64,000 nucleotides of DNA, from positions 2,768,286 through 2,832,285 of the forward strand of contig CAVZRC010000001.1 in the NCBI GenBank assembly GCA_963777695.1, read 5' to 3'. Positions 46,112 to 58,488 of this stretch are shown here, piece by piece. Each line of letters starts with the position of its first letter. Within the stretch, counting starts at the first letter, position 1. Below the pieces are notes generated by a model, which saw only the letters and a list, made by a program, of their open reading frames with translations, was not told the DNA's origin and did not search any database. The position numbers and the translations under genes are program-made. Source of the stretch: CAVZRC01 sp963777695 (GTDB lineage: Bacteria; Planctomycetota; Planctomycetia; Isosphaerales; Isosphaeraceae).

Positions 46112-46988
46112 ATGACTCCCCTGCGGCGCCGTATGATCGACGACATGACCCTACACGGCCTCAAGCCCAAGACGATCCAGGCCTACGTCGCCTGCATCGC
46201 TCGCTTCGCTCGACACTTCGGCAAGTCTCCCGAACTCCTGGGGACCGCCGAGATCCGATCCTACCTCCTCTACCTCACCCACCAACGACACGTCGCCTCC
46301 AGCACCTACAACCAAGCCCTCTGTGCCCTCAAGTTCCTCTACCGCATCACCCTCAAAAGGGACTGGGGCCTCGACGGTCTGGCGCATGCGCCGACAGACC
46401 AAGCTGCCGGTCGTCTTGAGCCTCGATGAGGTCAACCGCTTCTTCCAGGCCATCACCGGCCTCCGCCATCGCGCCATCCTCATGACCGCCTACTCCGCCG
46501 GACTGCGGATCTCCGAGGTCCTGGCCTTGCGCGTTGACGACATCGACAGCCGGCGCATGGTCATCCGCATCCGTCAGGCCAAGGGGTCCAAGGATCGCTA
46601 TGTCATGCTCTCGCCACGGCTCTTGGCCCTGCTCCGCGAATACTGGAAGGTTCGCCGTCGCCGCAAGGGATACCAGCCCAGCCCCTGGCTCTTCCCGGGA
46701 AATGTCCCCGGTCAGCCGCTCTCCGACAAGCCGGTCTATGAAGCCTGCCAGGCGGCGTGCCTCGCCGCGGGGCTGGACAAACACGTCACCGTGCACACGC
46801 TTCGCCATAGCTTCGCGACCCACCTGCTCGAGGACGGCACCGACCTGCGCACCATCCAGATCCTGCTCGGACATCGCAGCCTCAACACCACCGCCCGATA
46901 CCTCCATGTGGCTACCGCCACCTTGCGATCGACCCGCAGCCCGCTGGAGCGCCTCGACCTGCCCTCGGCGGAGGTCCCTCAGTCATGA
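46112..46988 (+). CDS. Tyrosine recombinase/integrase (frameshifted in this sequence)
   Basis: The first frame starts at ATG 46112 with a ribosome site AGGAG and encodes the SAM-like N-terminal domain (MTPLRRRMIDDMTLHGLKPK, then TYNQALCALKFLYRITL). The second frame encodes the catalytic domain: AYSAGLRISEVLALRVDDID (catalytic Arg), HTLRHSFATHLLEDGTDL (HxLRH) and LLGHRSLNTTARYLHV with the nucleophilic Tyr. One extra G near 46381 separates them; without it the junction reads DGLRMRRQTK. The last codons overlap the start of the IS91-type transposase by 4 bp, so the two are one mobile unit. Confidence 0.82.
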
Positions 46989-48184
46989 ACCGACCTCGGC
47001 TCACCGTGGCCGAGGTCATCCGGAGTTGTCTCGACGAGTTCCTGGAGAAGTACGGCCCGCAGCTGACACCCGAGCAACGCCGTGCCCTCAACGACCTGAT
47101 CTCCTGCCGAACTTCGGCCCTGGGAGGTCACGTCCTGGGGTGCCCCGAGTGCGGGCATCAGCAGATCGCCTACAATTCCTGCGGCAACCGCCACTGCCCC
47201 ACCTGCCAGGCCACGGCCGCGGCACGGTGGCTCGAGGCCCGCGCAGCCGAATTGCTCCCGGTGCCCTACTTCCATCTCGTCTTCACGCTCCCGGACACCC
47301 TCGACCCGATCGCACTGGCCAATCCGCGGGTCGTCTACGACCTGCTCCTGCGGACCGCCGCCGAGACCGTGCTCGAGCTGGCTGCCGATCCCAAGCTCCT
47401 GGGTGCCCAGACCGGCGTCCTGGCCGTCCTGCACACCTGGGGCCAGAACCTCCAGTTCCACCCGCACGTCCATTGCGTCGTGCCCGGTGGCGGCTTGTCC
47501 CAGGACGGTACCCACTGGGTGGCTTCTCCCACCAACTTCTTCCTGCCGGTTCGCGTCCTGAGTCGGGTGTTTCGCGGCAAGTTCCTGGCCGGACTCCGTG
47601 CGGCGTTCGCCAAGGGTGAGCTCCGCTTCGCGGCCGACCAGTTCGAGCAGGCGATGTCGGCGGCCGCAGGCATCGACTGGGTGGTCTATGCCAAGCCGCC
47701 GTTCGGCGGTCCCGAGCAAGTCTTGAAGTATCTGGCCCGGTACACCCATCGCGCCGCGATCAGCAATGCCCGCTTGCTCGACTTCGAGGACGGCATGGTC
47801 CGCTTCCGCTACAAGGACTATGCCCATGGGAATCGGAAACGGGTCATGACGCTGACAGCCCTGGAGTTCGTCCGGCGGCTGTTGCTGCACGTGCTACCGA
47901 CGGGGTTCATGCGAATCCGTCATTATGGCCTCCTGGCCAATCGTCATCGGCACGAGAAGCTGGCCTTGTGCCGTCGGTTATTGGGGGTCGGTACGGCGGG
48001 TGAACCGGAGTCCCTTGAGGAGACGAGGGAGGTCCGCGAGAGCCGGTCGTCGATCACTCCGACCCGAGTGTGCCCGATCTGCGGCGCAGGGCGGATGATC
48101 GTGATCAAGGAGCTGGCGCCGATGCCCGTCGGACGAGGGGCTCACGAGGAGGCTGGGTTGGGCGTCGCCATCGACAGTTCGTAG
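46985..48184 (+). CDS. IS91-family (HUH/Y2) transposase
   Basis: The 399-aa protein has an N-terminal zinc-binding domain (LGCPECGHQQ, CGNRHCPTCQATAAARWL), the HUH histidine motif near residue 160 (FHPHVHCVVPGGGLSQDG) and the Y-motif region (RYTHRAAISNARLLDFED). IS91-type transposases move by rolling-circle replication. A C-terminal extension ends in a Cys-containing segment (VCPICGAGRM). The ATG overlaps the recombinase stop (ATGA). IS91 elements that carry a tyrosine recombinase beside the transposase are known. The oriIS and terIS ends could not be placed. Confidence 0.87.
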   Translation: MNRPRLTVAEVIRSCLDEFLEKYGPQLTPEQRRALNDLISCRTSALGGHVLGCPECGHQQIAYNSCGNRHCPTCQATAAARWLEARAAELLPVPYFHLVFTLPDTLDPIALANPRVVYDLLLRTAAETVLELAADPKLLGAQTGVLAVLHTWGQNLQFHPHVHCVVPGGGLSQDGTHWVASPTNFFLPVRVLSRVFRGKFLAGLRAAFAKGELRFAADQFEQAMSAAAGIDWVVYAKPPFGGPEQVLKYLARYTHRAAISNARLLDFEDGMVRFRYKDYAHGNRKRVMTLTALEFVRRLLLHVLPTGFMRIRHYGLLANRHRHEKLALCRRLLGVGTAGEPESLEETREVRESRSSITPTRVCPICGAGRMIVIKELAPMPVGRGAHEEAGLGVAIDSS

Positions 48185-48772
48185 CCGGGAGGGAAGAAAG
48201 CCATCACCATAGGGTCCTTAAAATGACCGTCGTAGGAGGCGGAGCGGAGATTCCCCGTACCGAGTGGGAAAAGCCGGCGAAAATCGGTAAGAATCGGGGC
48301 GTCCCGAGCGACTCAGGGGCGCGGGTCGGGAGGATGAAACGCGGGCGAAAGTGAGTTCGAGGGACTGAGGGTCGCCGAAGACCCAGCAAGGGCGAGCCAG
48401 GCGGGCGATAGAAATACCAAAGGAAGGGCGCCCCCACGAAGCGGCTCAGTTCAACGGGATTGTATCCGGAGGGCCGAGATGGCCTGGGATGGGGCGATGG
48501 CCTACGCGCCGGCCCTCCGGATACAACTCTCTTCATTATGTCCCATACCAGGGGGCGGGGGAAATGGCAAGAGATTCCTGCCGGTAGCGGGTTTAAGGCG
48601 ATAGGAGGCAAGGGGTTGCGCCGCGTCGGCTGGCCGAGAAAACCGGTCTAAAGTCCAGATTCGGATGGCAAGACATGGACAGGTGAAAACCGCGAAAAAG
48701 CTCTGGCCTTCAGGGGTTTAGATACGGTAAGCCTAAACCGTCTAACCGATTTCAACCGCATTAGAGCCGCCT
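48185..48772. other. Intergenic region after the IS91-type transposase
   Basis: This 590-bp stretch holds repeat copy 1 (48365-48541, listed separately). Its first 180 bp may include the right end of the IS91-type element. A few short frames on the minus strand are repeat-driven and not genes. Confidence 0.4.
48365..48541. repeat. Hairpin-bearing dispersed repeat, copy 1
   Basis: Its core reads GCGATAGAAATACCAAAGG, then CGGCTCAGTTCAACGGGA, leading into a perfect 16-bp stem TTGTATCCGGAGGGCC / GGCCCTCCGGATACAA around a loop of about 36 nt. The 59886-60060 copy shares this order and conserved blocks. The two copies read through in different frames, so the conservation is not protein-driven. Confidence 0.7.
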
Positions 48773-49639
48773 ATGCCTGCCACGCAAAAACGCCCCCGCA
48801 GCCAGCCCAGCCCCTCGGCCAAGGCCGGGCATTCGCACAAGGTGCTCCAGATCACCACCTACGACCGGCTGGAGGCGTATCTGGCCGCGTTCGCCCAGGG
48901 GCATTTCGGCCTGCTGATCCTGGTCGGCTCCGGCGGCCTGGCCAAGAGCCGTTCGGTGCGGGCGGCGCTGGGCGGCCAGGGGTGCTGGATCGAGGGCAAC
49001 GCCACGGCGTTCGGCATGTACGCCAAGCTCTACCACGATCGGGATGAGTTCGTGGTCATCGACGACGTCGATGCCGTCGATGCCGACCGCAGCGGGGTCC
49101 GCCGGCTCAAATGCCTGTGCCAGACCGAGGAGGAAAAATCCGTCGCCTGGCATTCGGACGCGCGAACCCTGGAGCGCCAGGGGATTCCCCGGGAGTTCGT
49201 CACCAAAAGCCGGGTCGCGATCGTGGCCAATGACTGGAAAACGCTGAACAAAAACGTAGCAGCCCTGCAGGACCGCGGGCACGTGCTGATGTTCCAGCCC
49301 GGCGCCGCCGAGGTCCACCGCAAGGCGGGGACGTGGTTCGACGATCCCGAAATCTATCAATGGTTCGACGCCAACCTGCACCGGGTGCGTGAGCCGTCGA
49401 TGCGGCATTACGTGCGGGCCCGCGAGCTCAAGGCCGCCGGCATGGACTGGATCGAGGTCCTGGCGGCCGAGGCCGGCAACAGGCGGGAGCGACTCGCCGC
49501 CGAGCTGCTGGCCAGCGCCGAGCGCGCCAGCACCGCCGAGCGGGTCAAGGCGTTCGTCGAGCAGGGCGGCGGCTGCCGGGCGACGTTTTTCAATTACAGG
49601 CGGAAGCTGAGGGGGAGCCGGAGGCGCTGGGGAGGATGA
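48773..49639 (+). CDS. P-loop protein of unknown role, about 288 aa
   Basis: This product resembles a small AAA-like ATPase. The segment ILVGSGGLAKSRSVRAAL has a Walker A motif (GSGGLAKS, residues 52-59). EFVVIDDVDAVDADR is a good Walker B (DD near residue 98). A sensor-like segment VAIVANDWKTLNKNVA follows near 150. The C-terminal part has a possible DNA-binding helix pair (VKAFVEQGGGCRATFFNYRR). I infer an ATP-dependent protein, perhaps involved in replication or mobilisation because it lies next to mobile DNA. No family was named. The ATG at 48773 is the only suitable start. Confidence 0.6.
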   Translation: MPATQKRPRSQPSPSAKAGHSHKVLQITTYDRLEAYLAAFAQGHFGLLILVGSGGLAKSRSVRAALGGQGCWIEGNATAFGMYAKLYHDRDEFVVIDDVDAVDADRSGVRRLKCLCQTEEEKSVAWHSDARTLERQGIPREFVTKSRVAIVANDWKTLNKNVAALQDRGHVLMFQPGAAEVHRKAGTWFDDPEIYQWFDANLHRVREPSMRHYVRARELKAAGMDWIEVLAAEAGNRRERLAAELLASAERASTAERVKAFVEQGGGCRATFFNYRRKLRGSRRRWGG

Positions 49640-50014
49640 TTAGCAGCCACTCCTTCCTTCATCCGTTCCGAAGATCATTCGCCGCCGTGCCCATGTCCCT
49701 AGGCCGATCAATGCGGCTGTTCCGGCCAGGATCAGCGAAGAGGGCTCAGGTACAGATGCGACGCCACTCGGCCAGGCGATTCCATTGCCGAGCAAGGTCT
49801 TGAAATTGGGGTCGCTGAGCTCGTGCGGCCCGTAAACGATCAAGAAGCTGAGCGCGCGGCCGCTACCGACGTACCAGCCGTCCGCCCCATCACCGATCGT
49901 GCTCGAGAAGAAGGTCGTCGCCCCCTTCCTGGCCGTCAGTTCGGACTCCGTAGCCTGGAGGTACCGGTGTCGCAAATACAGAGTCGAGAGGACGCCACCG
50001 GTCGGGTCGAGCAC
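49640..50014 (-). pseudogene. PEP-CTERM protein fragment
   Basis: The frame ends with a PEP-CTERM signal (ASVPEPSSLILAGTAALIGL followed by GTWARRRM). Upstream it carries a secreted-domain stretch with TTFFSSTIGDGADGWYVGSG and LSFLIVYGPHELSDPNFKTL. It has no signal peptide. The missing 5' part was not found in the neighbouring frames, so this is probably the truncated 3' end of a gene. Confidence 0.5.
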
Positions 50015-50420
50015 GGCCTAACCCGACTCTCTGTTCCAATGATTGTCGGACCTCGGGTCCTGGTAGATGACGGCCAGCGGCAGGGTGGCACCCCTCCTCA
50101 GCACAAACCGCCCGTGCCGCTCGTTGACTTCCCGCTTCAATTGGGCATTCGACTTCGCCTTGGCGAGTGGCTTCTCGAAGAGCCCGAGCTGGGTCCGATG
50201 GCTATCCGATCTCCGGCCGTCCTCATCGTCAGGATCGCGGGGTACAGGGCTCGCGAACGATAAATTGACGCAGCCCTCGCAACGATTTCATGACCTCGGG
50301 CGCCCTGATTTTGCGATCCAGACGACTGATACTGTAGCAGACCTTAGGGCCACCTACGCCAGCCCGCAAGTGCCCGGTCGCCGGGCCTACTCGCAGATCG
50401 TTCCAGCGAGGAAACCAGAC
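50015..50420. other. Region between a PEP-CTERM fragment and the CitMHS gene
   Basis: A minus-strand frame without a start (about 50035-50271) reads like real protein (GLFEKPLAKAKSNAQLKREV, then NERHGRFVLRRGATL) and may be the end of a broken gene. Nothing else was recognised. The plus strand should hold the promoter for the CitMHS gene. Confidence 0.35.
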
Positions 50421-51734
50421 ATGCTAACGATGCTCGCCTTCTCGATGGTCATTACGTTCATGTTCTTGATCATGACCAAGCGCCTGTCGGCTTTGATCGC
50501 TCTGATCGTTGTCCCCATCGCCTTCGCCTTGATCGGCGGGTTCGCCGCCGGCATCGGCCCCATGATGCTTGATGGCATCAAGACCCTAGCCCCCACTGGT
50601 GTCATGCTTTTGTTCGCCATCCTTTATTTCGGCGTCATGATCGACGCCGGCCTCTTCGACCCAGTCGTCAATCGGATCGTGAAGGTGGTGTATGGAGATC
50701 CGCTGAGGATCGTTGTTGGCACCGCGGTCCTGGCGTTGTTCGTTTCGCTCGACGGCGATGGCTCAACGACTTACATCATTACCACGGCGGCCATGCTGCC
50801 GCTCTACAAACGCCTCGGCATGAGCAGCCTGGTACTGACCAGCGTGATCATGCAGGCGTCGGGCGTGATGAACCTCCTGCCCTGGGGTGGCCCCACCGCA
50901 CGCGCCGCGAGTGCCTTGAAGGTGGAGGTCGGCGACATCTTCCGGCCGATGATCCCGGCGATGGTCGTGTCCGCGTCCTGGGTCGTCTTCGTCGCGTACG
51001 TCTTCGGTCTGAGGGAGCGGAAGCGGTTAGGCGTCCTCGGCAGGAAGTCCCTGAGCGACATCCATGCGACCACGGTGGGCGAGGAAAAGCGCCAGGTCGT
51101 TGGGGGCGACATCCGGCGTCCGAGGTTGATCTTCGTCAACCTGCTGCTGACCGCCACCTTGATGGTATCGCTCATTTTTGGGTTGCTGCCCCTTCCCGTC
51201 CTGTTCATGATCGCCTTCGCCGTCGCGATGATGATCAATCACCCGAGCGTGCAGGATCAAAAGGAGTGCATCGAGGCTCACTCCGGGAACGCGCTGGCCG
51301 TGGTTTCCCTGATCTTCGCCGCCGGGATCTTCACCGGGATCCTGTCGGGCACAAAGATGGTAGATGCGATGGCGCACGGTGTGACCGCGGTCATCCCCGA
51401 CGCCCTGGGGCCGTACCTGGCTCCGATCACCGGGTTGCTGAGCATTCCGTTCACGTTCTTGATCTCGAACGACGCCTTCTACTACGGGGTTGTGCCAATC
51501 CTCGCCGAGGCGGCTAGGCCGTACGGGATCAGCCCGGCGCAGATCGGCCGGGCGTCACTCATCGGGCAGCCGGTGCATCTGCTCAGCCCGCTGGTGGCGT
51601 CCAGCTACCTGCTGGTGGGCCTGGCGAAGGTCGAACTCGGCGATCATCAGCGCTTCACGCTGATCTGGGCCGTCCTGACGTCGCTCGTCCTGCTGGCCGT
51701 CGGGTTGGCCACGACGGTGATCCCTTTGGGGTAG
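50421..51734 (+). CDS. CitMHS-family transporter (citrate/metal-type)
   Basis: CitMHS proteins are secondary transporters for metal-citrate or similar carboxylates. The 437-aa protein is nearly all hydrophobic, with about 11-12 segments. Family-like stretches are MLTMLAFSMVITFMFLIMTK, VSLDGDGSTTYIITTAAMLP, MNLLPWGGPTARAASALKVE and LISNDAFYYGVVPILAEAA, with LIGQPVHLLSPLVASSYLLV. The ATG at 50421 starts directly with the first hydrophobic helix; the longer frame to 50067 is upstream noise. The exact substrate is unknown. Confidence 0.88.
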   Translation: MLTMLAFSMVITFMFLIMTKRLSALIALIVVPIAFALIGGFAAGIGPMMLDGIKTLAPTGVMLLFAILYFGVMIDAGLFDPVVNRIVKVVYGDPLRIVVGTAVLALFVSLDGDGSTTYIITTAAMLPLYKRLGMSSLVLTSVIMQASGVMNLLPWGGPTARAASALKVEVGDIFRPMIPAMVVSASWVVFVAYVFGLRERKRLGVLGRKSLSDIHATTVGEEKRQVVGGDIRRPRLIFVNLLLTATLMVSLIFGLLPLPVLFMIAFAVAMMINHPSVQDQKECIEAHSGNALAVVSLIFAAGIFTGILSGTKMVDAMAHGVTAVIPDALGPYLAPITGLLSIPFTFLISNDAFYYGVVPILAEAARPYGISPAQIGRASLIGQPVHLLSPLVASSYLLVGLAKVELGDHQRFTLIWAVLTSLVLLAVGLATTVIPLG

Positions 51735-52020
51735 GGGTTTTTTGACTATCGCCCCGAAAACCATCATTCCAAGTCTGCCCCGCCGGTTTCCCTTCAAGGG
51801 ACAGGTGGTTACGGAATTCGCAGTTGCTTATGAATCGCGAACGGAGTTCGCATTCTGGAGAGAGCGATCAGGAACCAGCTTCTTTTGCTGAAAGCTCAGC
51901 CCTGCCTGGCTTCCAGATCGGTTTGCGAACGGATGTCGGCCTTCCTGTAGCAAACGGACAAAAAACAACGCTAAGCCCGACGCTCCTGAGAGTGCATGCC
52001 GCTCGGCGGACACGCGTCGC
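51735..52020. other. Short intergenic region
   Basis: About 285 bp between the transporter stop and the sigma factor stop (convergent). Nothing recognised. Confidence 0.35.
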
Positions 52021-52511
52021 TCAATTTTCCTTGAGTGCAACGGCGAGCCAGGCACGGCCGTACGTCCACCAGGTGTCGGCCGTGCGCTCCGACACGTCCA
52101 GCGCCTCGGCGCACTCGGCCAGCGTTGATCCGCCGAAGAACCGGAGTTGGATGAGTTCGGCGATCCGCGGATGTTCGATCGCCAACCGGGAGAGCGCGGC
52201 ATCGAGAGCTTCGAAGTCATCTGCCGGCACGAAAGCGAGGTGGTGCGATTCGAGTTCGACCCGCCGCCCGCCGCCCCTCTTGGCCGTATTGCGGGCACAG
52301 GCGCGATCGACGAGGATCCGCCGCATGGCGATCGCGGCGGCCTTGAGGTAGTCGGTCCGGGTCGCGAACGACTGATCGCCGCGGAGCTTGAGGAAGGCTT
52401 CATGCACCAGCCCCGTGGCGTCGAGCGTCTGGCCGGGCTTCTCCTTCGCCAGCTTCGCCGTCGCGAGCCTGCGGAGTTCCTCGTACACCTGCGGCAAGAG
52501 GTCGTCGGGCT

Positions 52512-52515
<4 letters not shown>
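52021..52515 (-). CDS. ECF-type RNA polymerase sigma factor
   Basis: The 164-aa protein starts at 52515 with MKPDDLLPQVYEELRRLA. Region 2 is LVHEAFLKLRGDQSFATRTD, then YLKAAAIAMRRILVDRA with an ARN segment. Region 4 is LAIEHPRIAELIQLRFFGG, then TLAECAEALDVSERTADTWW and YGRAWLAVAL. It belongs to the short ECF group that in Planctomycetes lies next to Ser/Thr kinases. The ATG overlaps the kinase stop by 4 bp, so the two are co-translated. No anti-sigma factor is adjacent; the kinase is the likely regulator. Confidence 0.88.
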
Positions 52516-55754
<3,239 letters not shown>

Positions 55755-56103
55755 CGGATAGGTCCTCCGACCCGTTCAGCGTGATCGGCGCACGAAAGGC
55801 GCAAGCGGAAAGAAATTTTTCCGACGACGCCAGGAGGGGGATCATGAACCTCGGCGTGCACATCGTCGGCCGGTACAGAGCCGCCACGCCTCCCCAGGTC
55901 GCCCTTCGCCGGAGATCATCCCCTATGCCTCCGGTGGCATCGTCCCGAAAACGAGCCTTTTCGGGACTCCCTCTCGCCGCCCCCTGGCCTTCCCTCGATG
56001 CGTCCAGAATACCGTCCTGGAAGCCGTCCCGAAATCAACATCCCGGAACCTTGAGGCGGGATTCGAGTTTCGGCACCATCCGGGCGAGAGGAGGATGGGG
56101 CCC
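55755..56103. other. Intergenic region before the serine recombinase
   Basis: About 350 bp holding the kinase promoter on the minus strand. No gene, strong hairpin or RNA was recognised. Confidence 0.35.
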
Positions 56104-56691
56104 ATGTTGATCGGCTACGCACGCGTCTCGACCCTAGAGCAAAGCCTCGATCTCCAGGCCGACGCCTTGAAGCGCGCCGGCTGCGAGATGCTCCTCACGG
56201 ACAAGGCCGGCGGTGCCCCTGCCGCGCGGCCGGGGCTCGATCAGGCCCTCGCACACCTCCGGAAGGGGGATACCCTTGTCGTCTGGAAGCTCGACCGCCT
56301 GGGTCGCAGCATCCGGCACCTGATCGAGACCGTGGGGCAGCTCCAGGAACGGGAGGTCGGCTTCCGCAGCCTCCAGGAGAGCATCGACACGACGACCAGC
56401 GGCGGCAAGCTGGTCTTCCACGTCTTCGCGGCCCTGGCCGAGTTTGAGCGCGACCTCATCCGCGAGCGGACCAGGGCCGGGCATGAGGCGGCCCGGGCCC
56501 GCGGAAAGTGGGGTGGCCGACCTCGGAAGCTGGACGCGAAGAAGAAGTCTCAGGCCCTCACGCTACACGACGACAAGACGAACACCATCGCCGACATCTG
56601 CCGGACGCTGCGGATTGGCAAGACCACGCTCTACCGTTACCTCGTTTCCCCCCCAAGCGCCGTCTGTGGGGCTCGTCTCATTCCTTTATGA
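56104..56691 (+). CDS. Serine recombinase (resolvase/invertase family)
   Basis: This 195-aa protein has the resolvase plan. The N-terminal catalytic domain (MLIGYARVSTLEQSLDLQAD, with the nucleophilic Ser in RVS) continues with KLDRLGRSIRHLIETVGQL and GGKLVFHVFAALAEFERDLI. The C-terminal part is a helix-turn-helix (ADICRTLRIGKTTLYRYLV). The ATG at 56104 is preferred over 56095. It probably resolves or inverts DNA. No matching crossover site was identified. The gene lies in accessory DNA, next to IS66 remains further on. Confidence 0.9.
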   Translation: MLIGYARVSTLEQSLDLQADALKRAGCEMLLTDKAGGAPAARPGLDQALAHLRKGDTLVVWKLDRLGRSIRHLIETVGQLQEREVGFRSLQESIDTTTSGGKLVFHVFAALAEFERDLIRERTRAGHEAARARGKWGGRPRKLDAKKKSQALTLHDDKTNTIADICRTLRIGKTTLYRYLVSPPSAVCGARLIPL

Positions 56692-56834
56692 AACCACGGC
56701 CTCTGGCCGTGAGACCCGAAGAGCTTCCAGCGATCCGGCTTGCATTTTACGAGCTGCGGGCGGCACTCGATAAGGGGATTCTGAAGGAGAGTGTGCTGAA
56801 CGTCCAGGGCGTGCGGGTGATCCCGGCGAGGTGA
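56688..56834 (+). CDS. Possible small protein, 48 aa
   Basis: A short frame overlaps the last 4 bases of the recombinase gene (ATGA) and encodes a hydrophilic product (MKPRPLAVRPEELPAIRLAF, then YELRAALDKGILKES). The amino-acid composition is more protein-like than random frames here, and it could be a coupled small protein or chance. No family is recognised. Confidence 0.3.
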   Translation: MKPRPLAVRPEELPAIRLAFYELRAALDKGILKESVLNVQGVRVIPAR

Positions 56835-56859
56835 TCCTCGGCCCCTATTGGTATCGGCA

Positions 56860-57438
56860 CTAGCGGCCAGCCTTCTTGTCGTCCTTGATCCTCTTGAGCG
56901 TCTTGGCGAAGAGCGAGCCGTCGCCGAAGGGACCCTTCTGGTAGAGTTCCGAGATTGGGTCTAGACCAAACAAGGCTGCACAGCCGGAGTTGAAGTCCCT
57001 CCTCTCAACCTCGAAGAGGTTCTTCCTTTCCGCGATCTGGTCGAAAAACCGCTTGATGTCGCCCTTTCCGGCGAGATGGAGCTTCATCGTTTGCGCATAG
57101 TTCAGCTTGGACCTGAAGACTGCGATTCCAAGCTTCGCATCGAGGATATCTTCCAGATGCCGTCGACGATCCCCCTCGGACAACTCATCGCTGAATAGCC
57201 ACCGATCAAAGTTCTCCGGCCCCAGTACCGCCGTCATAAGGTCGATGGGCCCGGCGGCCTGCGGATCGTCCTCCTTCACCGGGGCGTCTCTTTCCAGAGT
57301 GATCATTGGCCGTTCCCCCCTGACCATCATTACGACAGTCGGGTTATGCCGGAAGTCCGGAAGTTCAGGGCGAGGATCATCGTCTCCTCGCTCTTGAAAT
57401 GAAGCGAAAAAGAGTAGCGCCAAGGGTCCGTATTGCAT
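56860..57438 (-). CDS. Unknown soluble protein, about 192 aa
   Basis: I do not recognise this protein. It is charged, with helices (GPENFDRWLFSDELSEGDRR, then RHLEDILDAKLGIAVFRSKL) and a basic C-terminal segment (SLFAKTLKRIKDDKKAG). No membrane segment or metal motif is seen. The start may be the ATG at 57438 or an internal Met such as the MM near residue 37. It lies between the serine recombinase and the IS66 remnant, so it may be cargo of a mobile unit. Confidence 0.45.
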   Translation of the reverse strand: MQYGPLALLFFASFQERGDDDPRPELPDFRHNPTVVMMVRGERPMITLERDAPVKEDDPQAAGPIDLMTAVLGPENFDRWLFSDELSEGDRRRHLEDILDAKLGIAVFRSKLNYAQTMKLHLAGKGDIKRFFDQIAERKNLFEVERRDFNSGCAALFGLDPISELYQKGPFGDGSLFAKTLKRIKDDKKAGR

Positions 57439-57944
57439 GGCGGCTTGACTCCGCTGCCGGGGAAGCGACTGCTTCTAGCTTATCAGCGGGGCAGGCATTG
57501 CTCAATGGGACTCATGGCGTCCCGGCTCCGCCGTCGCGGCTTCCAGGGGTTCCGTCCTTCGGACTGGCTTCGCCATCCGTCCATCCGCAGACGCGAAGAA
57601 GGGGCATGCTGCCCCTCGCTTCGGGGAAGGTCGAAAATTCCAGCTTCCGCGGGAATACCCTTGTGCAGCAGGAGATTTTCTCTCTTCCCTACGCACACGC
57701 CGGCTTGAGGTCTTTGCCTTCGTGATCGCGATGGCGGCAAGTGCCACCAATCGCGACCCCTCTTTAATCACGGAGACAGACCCATGTAGACCGCAACCCT
57801 TCCCGCGATCCTGGACAACGCCACCCTTCGCCGCACGGGTAAGCGTCCGGTCCTACCAGTCTCGCCGGCCGACGGGCCGCACGCGGCGCGGACCGCCACG
57901 CCATCAGATTCCTGAGCCTTTCCCGACCACGGCGCCGGCGGCCC
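57439..57944. other. Gene-free region with IS-like debris
   Basis: About 505 bp. One frame near 57784 (ATG TAG, then CTT CCC GCG ATC CTG) looks like the start of a broken gene (TATLPAILDNATLRRTGKR). No complete gene, RNA or repeat was seen. Confidence 0.35.
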
Positions 57945-58379
57945 TCACGCCTTCGGCCCGGCGATCGCACGACGCTCCTGCCGCGCTTCCTTCCGGCGGG
58001 TCGCCTTCCGACGCGACTCGTCCAGACGATGCTGCAGCACATGCTCCGAGTGGCTCGCAGCCCAGCGGTCCGGAAGCAACGACTCCAGATCCGTCTCGCC
58101 CGCGCTGAGCTTCAGCACCACGTCGCGAAGGTACGCCCACGGCTCCAGGCGATGACGCTTGGCTCCGGCCAGGATCGTGAACAACACCGCCGTGCGCGGG
58201 CCCGCCTCGGCACTCCCCAGGAACTTCCAGTTGTTTCGTCCGATCGCCTGGAGTCGCAGCGCCCGCTCCGAGACATTGTTGTCGATCGTCAGCCGGCCGT
58301 CGGTCGTGTATCGCCGCAAGGCCGCCCACTGGTTGCGCGCGTAGGTCACCGCCTTGCCCAAGGCCGACTTGGGCAGCAT
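57945..58379 (-). pseudogene. IS66-family transposase, C-terminal remnant
   Basis: The frame encodes the C-terminal part of an IS66 transposase: YTTDGRLTIDNNVSERALRL, GRNNWKFLGSAEAGPRTAVL, then RHRLEPWAYLRDVVLKLSAG. The catalytic Glu-containing end (DNNVSERALR) is present, but the first two-thirds of a usual transposase are missing. The ATG at 58379 is chance. The mutilation shows that the element is dead. Confidence 0.85.
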
Positions 58380-58488
58380 CTAAGCGGCTTGATTCTCGAA
58401 TGCTCGACGGCCTCTTGGCCGGAACGCTCAACTTGTCCAGCTACCCCTTCCTCGGTTACTCTAACCAGAGCACCACCGGAGCCATCAT

